Part shown: piece after piece, positions 54,145 to 63,112 of the stretch
Numbering within the stretch: position 1 is the stretch's first letter
Layout of the letters: each line of letters opens with the position of its first letter
From: Halomontanus rarus
Lineage (GTDB): Archaea; Halobacteriota; Halobacteria; Halobacteriales; Natrialbaceae
Direction: 5' to 3'
Assembly: GCF_017357405.1 (NCBI RefSeq)
Contig: NZ_CP071597.1
Coordinates: 744,001 to 808,000 of the forward strand
Length of the DNA stretch: 64,000 nucleotides
The notes under the pieces: model-generated
What the model saw: the letters and a program-made list of their open reading frames with translations, nothing else
What the model was told of the DNA's origin: nothing
Databases searched by the model: none
Made by a program: the position numbers and the translations under genes

Positions 54145-55620
54145 CTATACAAATAGCGACATTACCCGCCTCATTGCCTCTTTTGGGTTGTTGATCGCTT
54201 TGCGAGCTAATGATTCGTATTTCCGATAGTCCTCAAATTCATTAAACGATAATTTGGTCAACTCAGGCCACTGCTGCTCAATCATATGTGGTACCGCTGA
54301 ATCCTCTCCACGCATTTCTGGTGGGATCATATGCATTGCCTTGATTGTCGACCGATAACATAGTGGTCCAATTAGATCTATGACAGGAGCAGAACCCAGT
54401 TGCTGTGGCCCTGCCCAGCAACCCAAACGGAACTCCTGATAGAGGAGGTCAAGTGTAGTATATGTATCCTCTTCGGAAACCTCATCCAACCATTCACTAA
54501 CCTCCTCAATGAGTTCAGGTTCCTTTGGACGGTTCATCCGGTTTAGGGTGTTTCTGGGTGTTAGCGTTGTATCTAAATCATCACCTTTCTCCCAGTAGTA
54601 TCCTCTGCCGATCTCTCCACCCAATCCTACAAGACGTGCATCGCCAGAAATAGATGCAAGCGTGGGGTGTATCTCCATAATTCCACTGCCGACTGAGTGA
54701 CCTGTTTTACGGAGCCATTGATCTTGTTCGCTTTCGGACGCATATCTCCGTGGAATGCTCTCCCAATGAATTTCAACATCGTTGGCGATAATTTTTGCAG
54801 CGTAGAGATCTTCATCAAGACGATCATCCGACCCGAACGTAAAATAATTAACATCTCCGTTCAGGGAATGCTTATGGCTGGCCGCAAGCAATAATCGTGA
54901 ATCGCGGCCTGCAGTGAGTGAACTGTAGAGGGTATCATATTTACCGATTGCATGATCTATTATCTCATTCGTGTTTGAAAGGATAGTGTCTGCCGCCGTC
55001 TCAAGATCATGCCCATCTGACAAGTCTCCTTCACACGGCCAATGACGGCGCGATTCCCAACTCTCGAGGTTTAAGTAGTGATTCGGGAGTAGTCGTCTTA
55101 CGCCATTGTGGTATGTCTGTCGCCCTGGCAACCATACACCGTTGTCTGTTTCAAACCGGTTGTAGAGATCTTCCCGAAACTGTTCATCGTAGTCGATGCT
55201 GAGCATGGCGGGTGAGGAGGCTATCTCGCGCACTTGGCCAGTCCGATATACTACTGGGAGAAACCCACCAGGATCCATATAGAGGCGATCATAGTCCCCT
55301 GAGGCGAGTAGCCCAACATAACGGCCAGCAAGTCGGTAAAGCGTCTCTTCAAAAGCGTTTGGGATCGATTGGTCTGGATCAATTGAGATAGTCTCATCCG
55401 ATGAGATGACTTCTTGTGGATCGAGGATAGACCCCCAGATAAGGCCAATTTCCTCACCACCAACAAATACTCGAAACTGTTCAAGGCTTTCGCCAACAGC
55501 AACATTCCAACATCCGACATCTGACGTTTTTGTATGAAACCGAGAACAGTTATCCGTTCCTACCTTTGTTATTGTGTACTCTAAGCCAGTCATATTAACA
55601 TACATTCCTTCACTGACCAT
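54145..55620 (-). CDS. Asparagine-synthase-like amidotransferase
   Basis: A protein of 491 residues. The PP-loop is SLTAGRDSRLLLAA near residue 245. FGSDDRLDEDLYAAKIIAND and GYYWEKGDDL fit the ATP-pyrophosphatase fold of asparagine synthetase B. The N-terminal part resembles the Ntn glutaminase fold but does not start with Met-Cys, so glutamine hydrolysis is doubtful; ammonia may be used, or the enzyme may be inactive. Similar proteins amidate uronic acids in surface glycans. The ATG at 55620 excludes a leader that belongs to the direct repeat. The gene is AT-richer than its neighbours and is bounded by repeats, which suggests transfer. Confidence 0.78.
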   Translation of the reverse strand: MVSEGMYVNMTGLEYTITKVGTDNCSRFHTKTSDVGCWNVAVGESLEQFRVFVGGEEIGLIWGSILDPQEVISSDETISIDPDQSIPNAFEETLYRLAGRYVGLLASGDYDRLYMDPGGFLPVVYRTGQVREIASSPAMLSIDYDEQFREDLYNRFETDNGVWLPGRQTYHNGVRRLLPNHYLNLESWESRRHWPCEGDLSDGHDLETAADTILSNTNEIIDHAIGKYDTLYSSLTAGRDSRLLLAASHKHSLNGDVNYFTFGSDDRLDEDLYAAKIIANDVEIHWESIPRRYASESEQDQWLRKTGHSVGSGIMEIHPTLASISGDARLVGLGGEIGRGYYWEKGDDLDTTLTPRNTLNRMNRPKEPELIEEVSEWLDEVSEEDTYTTLDLLYQEFRLGCWAGPQQLGSAPVIDLIGPLCYRSTIKAMHMIPPEMRGEDSAVPHMIEQQWPELTKLSFNEFEDYRKYESLARKAINNPKEAMRRVMSLFV

Positions 55621-55644
55621 AAATCCTCCCTGACTGTTCTTTGC

Positions 55645-55869
55645 TGAACGCAAACCAAGAGCAGTCATCACCGATAAGCTGTCGTAAGAAAGTATATGCG
55701 AAATCTGATCGGTAGCTGTACCAGATACGATCGGACCGTATTCTGTGGACTCTAAGCGTATTCTCTGGTGGTGAGCAGCTTTTAGGTCGAACTTGAGAAG
55801 ATGGTATTTGTGGAATGTGTCGAAGATGACGCTTCGAAAACTGTTCTATCGGGACGTGCTTGATACAGA
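55645..55869. repeat. Direct repeat copy 2 (225 bp)
   Basis: This is the partner of 53238-53462. It reaches almost to the start of the asparagine-synthase-like gene and adds the in-frame MMTALGLR leader upstream of its likely start. The two copies bracket 2.2 kb of foreign-looking DNA. Confidence 0.75.
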
Positions 55870-55893
55870 GGACTCGCGTATTGATCGGATCCG

Positions 55894-56330
55894 TCACCAG
55901 TGATGTTCGCTTGCCCATTGATACGTCGCCGCCTGGTCGGTGATGGTGTCCCAGTCGTGCTGGCGGGCATGCTTGACCGGGTCGTCGGTCGGTGTGTCGC
56001 CCTCGTGCGTCTGCCGGAGCGCATCGGTAATCGATTCGACAACGAAACCGGCATTACCGATGACTTCGCTGGCTGGACTTTCCGGGTGGTCGGCCCCAAT
56101 CACGGTGCAGTTGGCGGCCATCGCCTCAGCGTAGGTAATCCCGAATCCTTCGCGCGTGGACGGGGACGCGAAAATTTCGGCGGTCTGCATCTGTGCGAGG
56201 ACGTCGTCGTACGCTTCGAGGAATCCTTTGAAGGTGATGCCGTCAGCGTGTTCGAGGGTTCGTACTTTGTCCTCAAGTCGGTCTCGCTTGCGACCATAAC
56301 CGAGCGACGTTCCTGTCTTTACTGTTGTGC
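55894..56330 (-). pseudogene. Family 4 glycosyltransferase C-terminal fragment
   Basis: The open minus frame gives GYGRKRDRLEDKVRTLEHAD, then GITFKGFLEAYDDVLAQMQT and the donor-site signature FASPSTREGFGITYAEAMAA, ending WASEHHW. This is the nucleotide-sugar-binding half of a GT4 enzyme. The acceptor half is missing and no gene start is present. Confidence 0.75.
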
Positions 56331-56391
56331 TAGTTGGTTTCAGCGAGCGAGTCGACCAAGACGGCGTTGAGACTCTGATTATTACTTGGTC

Positions 56392-56847
56392 TTAATAAAA
56401 GTCATTTAGATATGTGTTTATGTATTCGTGGAATTCTTCACTTTGTTCCGAGGCCCACCGGGTCTCCGTGTGTTGGGCATCAAGTGAGATTGTCGGTTGA
56501 TCACCGGTCGGGGTAACATGATAGACAATATTGATCGTGTGCCTGCTAGGTTGGCCTTGTTCTGCACTCGTTTCCCAGAAGTGAGTGTAGACCCCAAATC
56601 GATCTTCGATTTCGACCTCGAGTCCTAACTCCTCTTCGGCCACTCTGTGAGCAGCGTCTTCCAGTGGTTCACCCTTGTATAAGCGACCACCGGGCCAGAA
56701 CCACTCGCCTTGTACTGGTTCGTTTGTCCGTTTCGCTAAGAGGACGCCGTTGTCAGTCTCAACGAGAACTTCAACGCACACTTGTGGCATCTGAGCGATG
56801 AATTCTGAGAACAATTCGTCAGGGATATGTTCGTCGTGAACTCGCAT
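56392..56847 (-). CDS. Nudix hydrolase, GDP-mannose mannosyl hydrolase type
   Basis: A protein of 151 residues, the usual Gmm length. The Nudix box is GGRLYKGEPLEDAAHRVAEE plus ELGL. LLAKRTNEPVQGEWFWPGGR and YTHFWETSAEQGQPSRHTIN match GDP-mannose mannosyl hydrolases (the latter replaces the mutT-type pattern). It probably hydrolyses a GDP-hexose, controlling the pool of GDP-mannose or GDP-fucose. It lies divergently beside the GDP-mannose dehydratase gene, in keeping with this role. Substrate not proven. Confidence 0.82.
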   Translation of the reverse strand: MRVHDEHIPDELFSEFIAQMPQVCVEVLVETDNGVLLAKRTNEPVQGEWFWPGGRLYKGEPLEDAAHRVAEEELGLEVEIEDRFGVYTHFWETSAEQGQPSRHTINIVYHVTPTGDQPTISLDAQHTETRWASEQSEEFHEYINTYLNDFY

Positions 56848-56952
56848 ACGAAACCGGAGGCCAGTATCCTCAAAGTCCTTCCGTTATTCGGTTCTGGCGA
56901 CCATTCACTAAATTAGCAAATTAGAAATAGGAGACGCCGCAACGACTGCTTA

Positions 56953-58014
56953 ATGGATATTGAATCCAAAGTCGTTGATCGTCCGGTTTTCGTTACAGGT
57001 GCAGACGGATTCGTGGGTTCTCATCTCGTTGATCAGCTTGTGGAGTATGGCGCGGATGTCCACGTATTCGTTCGTGCGACCTCGAGCGGTGAACTCAATA
57101 ACATCGTTCACCAGTCTGACAACGTTACAGTTCACCGAGGCGACCTTCGGGACATCCACTCCGTCCGCGAAGCCTTGTCGGCCCTCCAAGACCACAGCGA
57201 CTCGCTAATTTTCCACCTCGCTGCGCAGGCACACGTCGGCGAGTCCTGGGATCGCCCATACGAAACTGTCGAGACAAACGTTACAGGCACGTTGAACCTC
57301 TTGCAGTCGGTCGTGGATCTCGATCTGGACGTCGCGAAGATCGATACTGCCGGGACGAGCGAAGAGTACGGCAACGTTAAAGAGGAGATGGCCGAAAAAC
57401 ACGAGTTCGAAGACGACGGCCGTGTCCTGCTGAGCGAGCGGTCCCCGGTCAATCCGACGAGCATCTACGCGACATCGAAGCTCGCATCGGATTTCTTGAC
57501 GATGAACTACTACGACGGGTACGGACTGCCAACCGTCACGACACGGATGTTCAACAATTATGGTCCGCGCCAGAATCCCCGATATATTACGGGGACGATC
57601 ATCACCCAGGCACTCGAGAACGACGTCGTCAAGCTCGGTAACCTCCAACCGAAACGGGACATGTGTTACGTGAGCGACGGCGTTCGTGGTCACCTCCACG
57701 TTGCACTTGAGGGATCACCCGGTGAGCAGTACGTCTATGGCTACGGAGAGAACATCTCTATGCGAGACTGGACTGAACTCATCCTTGAGGTCGGAAGCGA
57801 GAATGGATACTGGGATACTCCCGAAATCGTCCAGCGCGATGATCGATATCGGCCGGGCGATAGCGACGTCGAAGAACTTCTCGTCGGATACGAGAAACTC
57901 AACGAAGAGACCGGATGGAAGCCCGAAGTGAGTTGGGAAGAGGGTGTCTTGGAGACGATCGACTGGTACGATAAGAATCGAGAACAGTGGTACGGCCGGG
58001 TGGATTGGCGATGA
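56953..58014 (+). CDS. gmd: GDP-mannose 4,6-dehydratase-like enzyme
   Basis: A protein of 353 residues of the extended SDR family. [20 protein letters not shown] binds the nucleotide. [16 protein letters not shown] supplies the catalytic Thr/Ser-Glu pair typical of sugar dehydratases, and [12 protein letters not shown] the Yxxx[21 protein letters not shown] binds the substrate. The product should be GDP-4-keto-6-deoxymannose, passed to the fucose synthase encoded next: the two genes overlap by ATGA. It is a little longer at the front than bacterial Gmd, with a diverged core, so a related dehydratase is possible. Confidence 0.83.
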   Translation: MDIESKVVDRPVFVTGADGFVGSHLVDQLVEYGADVHVFVRATSSGELNNIVHQSDNVTVHRGDLRDIHSVREALSALQDHSDSLIFHLAAQAHVGESWDRPYETVETNVTGTLNLLQSVVDLDLDVAKIDTAGTSEEYGNVKEEMAEKHEFEDDGRVLLSERSPVNPTSIYATSKLASDFLTMNYYDGYGLPTVTTRMFNNYGPRQNPRYITGTIITQALENDVVKLGNLQPKRDMCYVSDGVRGHLHVALEGSPGEQYVYGYGENISMRDWTELILEVGSENGYWDTPEIVQRDDRYRPGDSDVEELLVGYEKLNEETGWKPEVSWEEGVLETIDWYDKNREQWYGRVDWR

Positions 58015-58973
58015 GCCACGAGTACTGGGACGACAAGACGGTGATGGTGACTGGTGGGGCCGGATTCCTCGGGAGCCATCTCGTCGAAGAACTGGAATCA
58101 CGATCCGAGGATGTGGAGGTCTTCGTCCCTCGCAGTGACGAGTACGATCTCCGGGAACGCGCCGATATCAGGCGAGCGTTCCGGACAGCTGGTGCCGATG
58201 TAGTGTTGCACTTAGCTGCGACGGTCGGTGGGATCGGTGCGAACCGCGAGAACCCCGGTCGGTACTTCTACGACAATGCCATCATGGGCATCGAACTGAT
58301 GGAGATGGCCAAGCAGTTCAACGTTGAGAAGTTCACGATCCTCGGTACGATCTGTTCGTATCCCGAGAACACACCGGTTCCCTTCCAGGAGGAGGACCTC
58401 TTCGACGGCTATCCCGAACCGACGAACGCTCCGTACGGGATCGCCAAGAAAGCGCTTCTCACACAGTCGAAGGCCTACCGCAAACAGTACGATTTCGACA
58501 GCATTTATCTGATGCCCGTGAACCTCTACGGCCCTCGGGACGATTTCGATCTCGAGACGTCACACGTGATTCCGGCGATCATCCGCAAGTGCGTCGAAGC
58601 GCGCGAACGAGGCGATGATGCGATTACAGCGTGGGGGACTGGCGAACCGACGCGCGAGTTCCTGTACGTTGAAGACGCGGCCGACGGCATTCTCGACGCG
58701 ACGGAACGATATAACCGCAGCGAGCCCGTCAACCTTGGCAGTGGGACAGAGATCAGTATTCGAGACCTCATCGAGACCATTGCAGCAGTGACCGACTTTG
58801 ATGGTGACGTCGAGTGGGACACCTCGAAGCCCGACGGACAAATGCGCCGACAACTGGACGTCTCTCGAGCGAAGGAGTACTTCGATTGGGAAGCGGCAAC
58901 GGAATTCGAGGACGGGTTACGGAAGACCGTCAAGTGGTACGAAGCTCACCGCGATGAGATCGTCGAAGAGTAG
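58011..58973 (+). CDS. fcl: GDP-L-fucose synthase
   Basis: A 320-residue SDR enzyme. [20 protein letters not shown] binds [45 protein letters not shown] and [18 protein letters not shown] (Tyr and Lys of YxxxK) are all characteristic of GDP-fucose synthase (epimerase-reductase). It turns GDP-4-keto-6-deoxymannose into GDP-L-fucose. The ATG at 58011 overlaps the stop of the upstream gene, so the start is firm. With the neighbour it makes a complete GDP-fucose branch. Confidence 0.88.
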   Translation: MSHEYWDDKTVMVTGGAGFLGSHLVEELESRSEDVEVFVPRSDEYDLRERADIRRAFRTAGADVVLHLAATVGGIGANRENPGRYFYDNAIMGIELMEMAKQFNVEKFTILGTICSYPENTPVPFQEEDLFDGYPEPTNAPYGIAKKALLTQSKAYRKQYDFDSIYLMPVNLYGPRDDFDLETSHVIPAIIRKCVEARERGDDAITAWGTGEPTREFLYVEDAADGILDATERYNRSEPVNLGSGTEISIRDLIETIAAVTDFDGDVEWDTSKPDGQMRRQLDVSRAKEYFDWEAATEFEDGLRKTVKWYEAHRDEIVEE

Positions 58974-59050
58974 GTGGACTGACTCTCGAGAGTTGTCCTA
59001 GTCTAGTTTTCTGATAATGTTGTATTTGGTTAGAAACGATGTGCTAGCTC

Positions 59051-60301
59051 TTAGTTCGTAGTACCTTCGGTCAGAAGCTGATAGTACGCATCGATCGACT
59101 GATCTGTCGTGAAGTTCTCCTCAAATACCTGACGAGCGTTCTGTCCCTGTTCCCGTACTAACTCTGGATCGTTTCGCCAGGTTTCGATCGCCTCTACGAC
59201 TCCGTCGGTATCGTCCTGTGTGACCTGAATTCCCGAATCGTTCCCCTCTACGAGCCGTGCTTCATCATCTTTCGGCTGTGAGATACAGAGAATTGGCATC
59301 CCAGCGGCCATCGCCGTATAGAGTTTACTCGAGACGCAGACCCCTTCGAATCCTTCGCGGACTGCGACGATCGAGACGTCACCAGACGTCAAACTGTAGG
59401 GCAGATCGTCCCAGTCCTGATACGGGAGGAACTTCACTGTGTCTCCTCGCAATCCGTGCTTTTCGGCTAATTGAATGATATTCGCTTTGTTGTCTCCTTC
59501 GCCTATGATCTGCACCTGGACGTTCTCGTCCTCGAAATCGGCCGCCGCTCTGACGACTGTCTCGAGGTCGTGGAACTCCCCAATGTTCCCGGAGTAGAGA
59601 ATCGTGAACGGTTCGACGAGATCGTGTTCTTGACTAAACCAGTTGTCCTCTTTTTCGACGGGTTCGATGAACTCCTCGTCTTCCCAGTTGTGGATGATCT
59701 CTACCGTATCCGGATCGAATCCTTGACCCGCATTACGGGTGATTCGCTCTTTCATCACCGGTCCGAGGGCAACGATGTGCTTGGCGTTCTGGAACGTCTT
59801 CTGGTGCAGTCTCGACCAGATCCGTGCGAGAACACCATCCTCAGACAGATAATCTAGTTCGACCGGCTGATCGGGGTAAAGATCGTGCACGATATACGTG
59901 TACTCCCAGCCTCTGATCTTGCACACCAGCCACATTGCAATCGGGAGCATCGGCGGATTCGAAACGAAGACGAGCTCTCGGTCCCGGCGCGGTCTGCTGA
60001 TCAATAGTGCAAAGAACATCCAGACCGTGAAAATCGTCCAATTGAATAGTCGACGAATCAATGATGACTGTCGGAACTGTGGTGTACGGATTCGTTTTAC
60101 GAGTACACCATCGTGCGTGGCGACTCGAGGCTGTTTGTCGTTGTCTCCACTGTGGTAATTCGGTTGGCCAGTGTAGACAGTCATATCGATCTCGCGCTCC
60201 TGCAGTCCTACAGCGAGATCGGTCATTAGTTGGCCAGTCGTCGCTGTATCTGGATGGAAATACTCCGTCACGAGGACAACTTCGGTCTCGGAATCAACCA
60301 T
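59051..60301 (-). CDS. Family 4 glycosyltransferase, WbuB-like
   Basis: A protein of 416 residues. The N-terminal half (VVLVTEYFHPDTATTGQLMT; HDLYPDQPVELDYL) and the C-terminal donor half (FTILYSGNIGEFHDLETVVR; EGFEGVCVSSKLYTAMAAGM) match GT4 enzymes close to WbuB/WcaI, which transfer fucose or aminosugars in O-antigen pathways. One hydrophobic stretch near 90-115 may attach it to the membrane. With the GDP-fucose genes next door, a fucosyltransferase is a fair guess but not shown. Confidence 0.85.
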   Translation of the reverse strand: MVDSETEVVLVTEYFHPDTATTGQLMTDLAVGLQEREIDMTVYTGQPNYHSGDNDKQPRVATHDGVLVKRIRTPQFRQSSLIRRLFNWTIFTVWMFFALLISRPRRDRELVFVSNPPMLPIAMWLVCKIRGWEYTYIVHDLYPDQPVELDYLSEDGVLARIWSRLHQKTFQNAKHIVALGPVMKERITRNAGQGFDPDTVEIIHNWEDEEFIEPVEKEDNWFSQEHDLVEPFTILYSGNIGEFHDLETVVRAAADFEDENVQVQIIGEGDNKANIIQLAEKHGLRGDTVKFLPYQDWDDLPYSLTSGDVSIVAVREGFEGVCVSSKLYTAMAAGMPILCISQPKDDEARLVEGNDSGIQVTQDDTDGVVEAIETWRNDPELVREQGQNARQVFEENFTTDQSIDAYYQLLTEGTTN

Positions 60302-60373
60302 TCTTCATCTATTCTATGTCTGGCGGATTGTTGCGTAATAGCTTTCCGTTAAAAGTCGCCTATATGACGACTC

Positions 60374-61711
60374 TCAAAGGTAGCCGAGATCCTCTAGTCG
60401 ATCTTCTACGTCCCCCTCAACCTCATCCTCTAAGCGACGCGTCTCAACATCGAGTTCGTCGAGTCGATCGAGCACGGCTTTTCGCACCGTCACATCCGGA
60501 TGTTCTTCGATAGCGACTCGTTCAAACCTGTTGTCTCGAAGATCGAACAGCCGGTGTTCGTCGTGTATTTCATCTCCTTCGTACAGCCAATTCTTGGAGC
60601 GCGCACCTACAATAATATTTCCGTTAACCTCGTGTTCGGCCATGATGTATTCTCGTTCCGGATCGACTCCGGGACGTTGCCCTTCGTATTCATCGGGAAT
60701 GTCGAGATCGAGTGCCTCGTGGATCATCGGTGGGATATCGAGGAGACTCACCAGTTGGTCCGTCGCATTTTCGAGGTAATCGGGACCGTTTGCGACGAAA
60801 AGCGGGACGTGTAGTAACTCGTCGTACATCCGTTCCGGCTTTCCGTACTGATCATACTCGCCGAATAGTTCACCATGATCGGATGTGATTATGATTAATG
60901 TGTTCTCGAATTTGCTGGCCTCTTTGAGATGTATGATAATGCGATTAATCTGATCGAAGACATACTGTATCGCACCTTCATACAGTCGACACAGGTCTTT
61001 AATATCCGTCTCGGAGAGAGACTCGGGTTCTCGAAGAAGCGCAGAGTAGAGTTCAGACACTTCGGATTGTGTTACATCGGCCACTCCATTGGCCTCTCGA
61101 TATTCTTCGGGAGGATGGCAGGGATGATGAACGTCCATGTAATGAGCCCAGCAGAAGAATGGATCATCTGTCCGTTTCATCCACTCTATCGTATCGTCAG
61201 TAATGACTTCAGCGCTGACGTAGGGGCGAGGCTTCCCTTTTACGAGTTGGTAAGTCTTTTTAATGGCGTCAGTAACGTGAAGTGTCTCGTCGATGCGCTT
61301 AAGATTTGGATTGTTAATCTCGATCCCGCGAGGGAATATTTTGGTTGCAATCCCCATCAGAGGATTTTGATAGTCCTTAAATGTACTATATCCTCGGTCG
61401 TAGTTAAAATAAGAGGATAAGAATGGGTTACATTGGAATGCAGCTGTCTTTTTGCCAGCATTTCGTAATTCTTCACTCACACGCGGTCTCGATTCTGAGA
61501 GTGGACCCAACCCTCCATATGATAGTGGAGAGGTTCCCGTAAGCATAGCCGGAAACGAAGGGGTTGTTCCTGGGCCAGTTGCGAACGCAAAGTTAAGTGA
61601 AAGACCATTTGGGAGTGCTTCAACTACATCGTGCATATGATTATTTTCTTGTGTTAGGGGAGTATCCCTACGGAGGGAGTCAATAGTGATAAGTACTACA
61701 TTCTCTACCAT
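60374..61711 (-). CDS. Sulfatase-superfamily protein without the Cys/Ser formylglycine site
   Basis: A protein of 445 residues. VVLITIDSLRRDTP gives metal-binding Asp near the front; LIIITSDHGELFGEYDQYGK gives the DH pair; HYMDVHHPCHPP another His. The position of the sulfatase CxPSR is TTPSFPAMLTG: Thr replaces the formylglycine Cys or Ser. It may act like a Thr-based phosphotransferase or phosphodiesterase. The C-terminus is acidic, and no signal peptide is seen, so it is cytosolic or exported by another route. It could modify glycan precursors. Confidence 0.82.
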   Translation of the reverse strand: MVENVVLITIDSLRRDTPLTQENNHMHDVVEALPNGLSLNFAFATGPGTTPSFPAMLTGTSPLSYGGLGPLSESRPRVSEELRNAGKKTAAFQCNPFLSSYFNYDRGYSTFKDYQNPLMGIATKIFPRGIEINNPNLKRIDETLHVTDAIKKTYQLVKGKPRPYVSAEVITDDTIEWMKRTDDPFFCWAHYMDVHHPCHPPEEYREANGVADVTQSEVSELYSALLREPESLSETDIKDLCRLYEGAIQYVFDQINRIIIHLKEASKFENTLIIITSDHGELFGEYDQYGKPERMYDELLHVPLFVANGPDYLENATDQLVSLLDIPPMIHEALDLDIPDEYEGQRPGVDPEREYIMAEHEVNGNIIVGARSKNWLYEGDEIHDEHRLFDLRDNRFERVAIEEHPDVTVRKAVLDRLDELDVETRRLEDEVEGDVEDRLEDLGYL

Positions 61712-61948
61712 TCTTGGACATTTTTTGTGTGTTCGGATAATATATCTTACGGATATATCCCCCTATAAAGACTCCTACTAGATATAACCATCAGTAATTT
61801 CGTAATCATATTAGATCGTTATAGTATTCCGAACAAATGATAATAAAATCCCAAAGTGAAGCGCCTGTCAATTATTTCGTATTTACTGGCATATAATTCG
61901 ATGGTTTTAATAGATAGTCCTTCCAAGATGGCAGACCCACCTTTACAA
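61712..61948. promoter_or_regulatory. AT-rich divergent promoter region
   Basis: A very AT-rich 237-base region between the sulfatase-like gene and the glycosyltransferase pair. Several TATA-like stretches are present and no single one can be assigned. Confidence 0.4.
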
Positions 61949-63112
61949 ATGAAAATTGTTCATGTGACTCCGACATATATTCCTCAATTAGGATATCAAG
62001 AGAATTATCTCCCTTTTGAACAGGCTAAACGGGGTCATGAAGTCCACATTCTCACATCTAATTCTTCTCGTGTATCGATACATAATGATGATATTTCTCT
62101 TCCAGATGTTGGAACATACAGACGAAATAATGTCACTATTCACAGGATTCCATCCTACTCAATCGATCAATTAGGTGTCAAAATATTCTCACCCCATTTG
62201 GAAAGTCGACTAGTGAAAGAAAAACCCGATATTATTCACTCACATGAAATAACGAATATCAGTAGTCTTCGAGCATCTCTTTCTGCCTCATTTTTAGGCT
62301 GCAAATCTATAGTAGATGTACACATAGACAATGATAACTTCAAACTGGATAGTTGTTTGAAGAAATGCTTATTTAACACCTATCGGAAAATCATAGTTCC
62401 AGTAATGATGGAATCAACAGATGGATTTTTGGCTGTGAATCCGGAAGCAAAAATATTTCTGGAGGAGGAGCTCTCCATTCCCAGAGATAGAATTGATTTT
62501 CTCCCATTAGGAGTGGATATAGATGAATTCCCAGATATGAGTAGTAGTTCTCAGATTACCCGAGAAGACCTTGGAATACCTCAAGAAGATCTTCTCGCTA
62601 TAACTGTCGGGAACTTAAATGAAACGAAGGACATAGATATTTTATTAGAGTCAATGAAAAAACTCTCAGATGAGTCACTGCACTTACTGATAATTGGAAC
62701 AGGACCAAAAGAATATATGAAAGAACTAAAACATCGTGTGAAATCGAATGGAATCGATGAGAAAGTAACTTTCCTAGGTGTAGTACCACATGAAGAGTTA
62801 CACCAGTATTATAATGCTGCAGATATCGGGATCTGGCCGGGTAAATTAGGTGTATCAATTATAGAAGCAATTTCAACTGGCTTACCAATAATTGTGTGTA
62901 GTTCGCCAGCAACAGAATATTATGCATCTTATGATAATGGCCTCACTTTTGATAGAGGCAATCAAAAAGAGCTACGCGATAGAATATCAAAATATATGAG
63001 GTGTGAGGAGTTACGCCAAAAACATGCGAAGAACTCACGCGAATTTGCTGCCGAGAACCTTGCTTGGCCAGAAATAGCGGAAAAAAGCCTTAATATCTAT
63101 AAGGGACATTAA
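61949..63112 (+). CDS. Family 4 glycosyltransferase
   Basis: A protein of 387 residues if started at ATG 61949 (MKIVHVTPTYIPQLGYQENY, the usual GT4 N-terminus); GTG 61856 would add 31 unlikely residues. The acceptor half binds with HSHEITNISSL. The donor half has AITVGNLNETKDIDILLESM, then FLGVVPHEELHQYYNAADIG and GKLGVSIIEAISTGLP, with the EX7E Glu. Base composition is far more AT-rich than the window average. It is followed by a second glycosyltransferase overlapping by TAATG, so the two are coexpressed. Confidence 0.85.
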   Translation: MKIVHVTPTYIPQLGYQENYLPFEQAKRGHEVHILTSNSSRVSIHNDDISLPDVGTYRRNNVTIHRIPSYSIDQLGVKIFSPHLESRLVKEKPDIIHSHEITNISSLRASLSASFLGCKSIVDVHIDNDNFKLDSCLKKCLFNTYRKIIVPVMMESTDGFLAVNPEAKIFLEEELSIPRDRIDFLPLGVDIDEFPDMSSSSQITREDLGIPQEDLLAITVGNLNETKDIDILLESMKKLSDESLHLLIIGTGPKEYMKELKHRVKSNGIDEKVTFLGVVPHEELHQYYNAADIGIWPGKLGVSIIEAISTGLPIIVCSSPATEYYASYDNGLTFDRGNQKELRDRISKYMRCEELRQKHAKNSREFAAENLAWPEIAEKSLNIYKGH

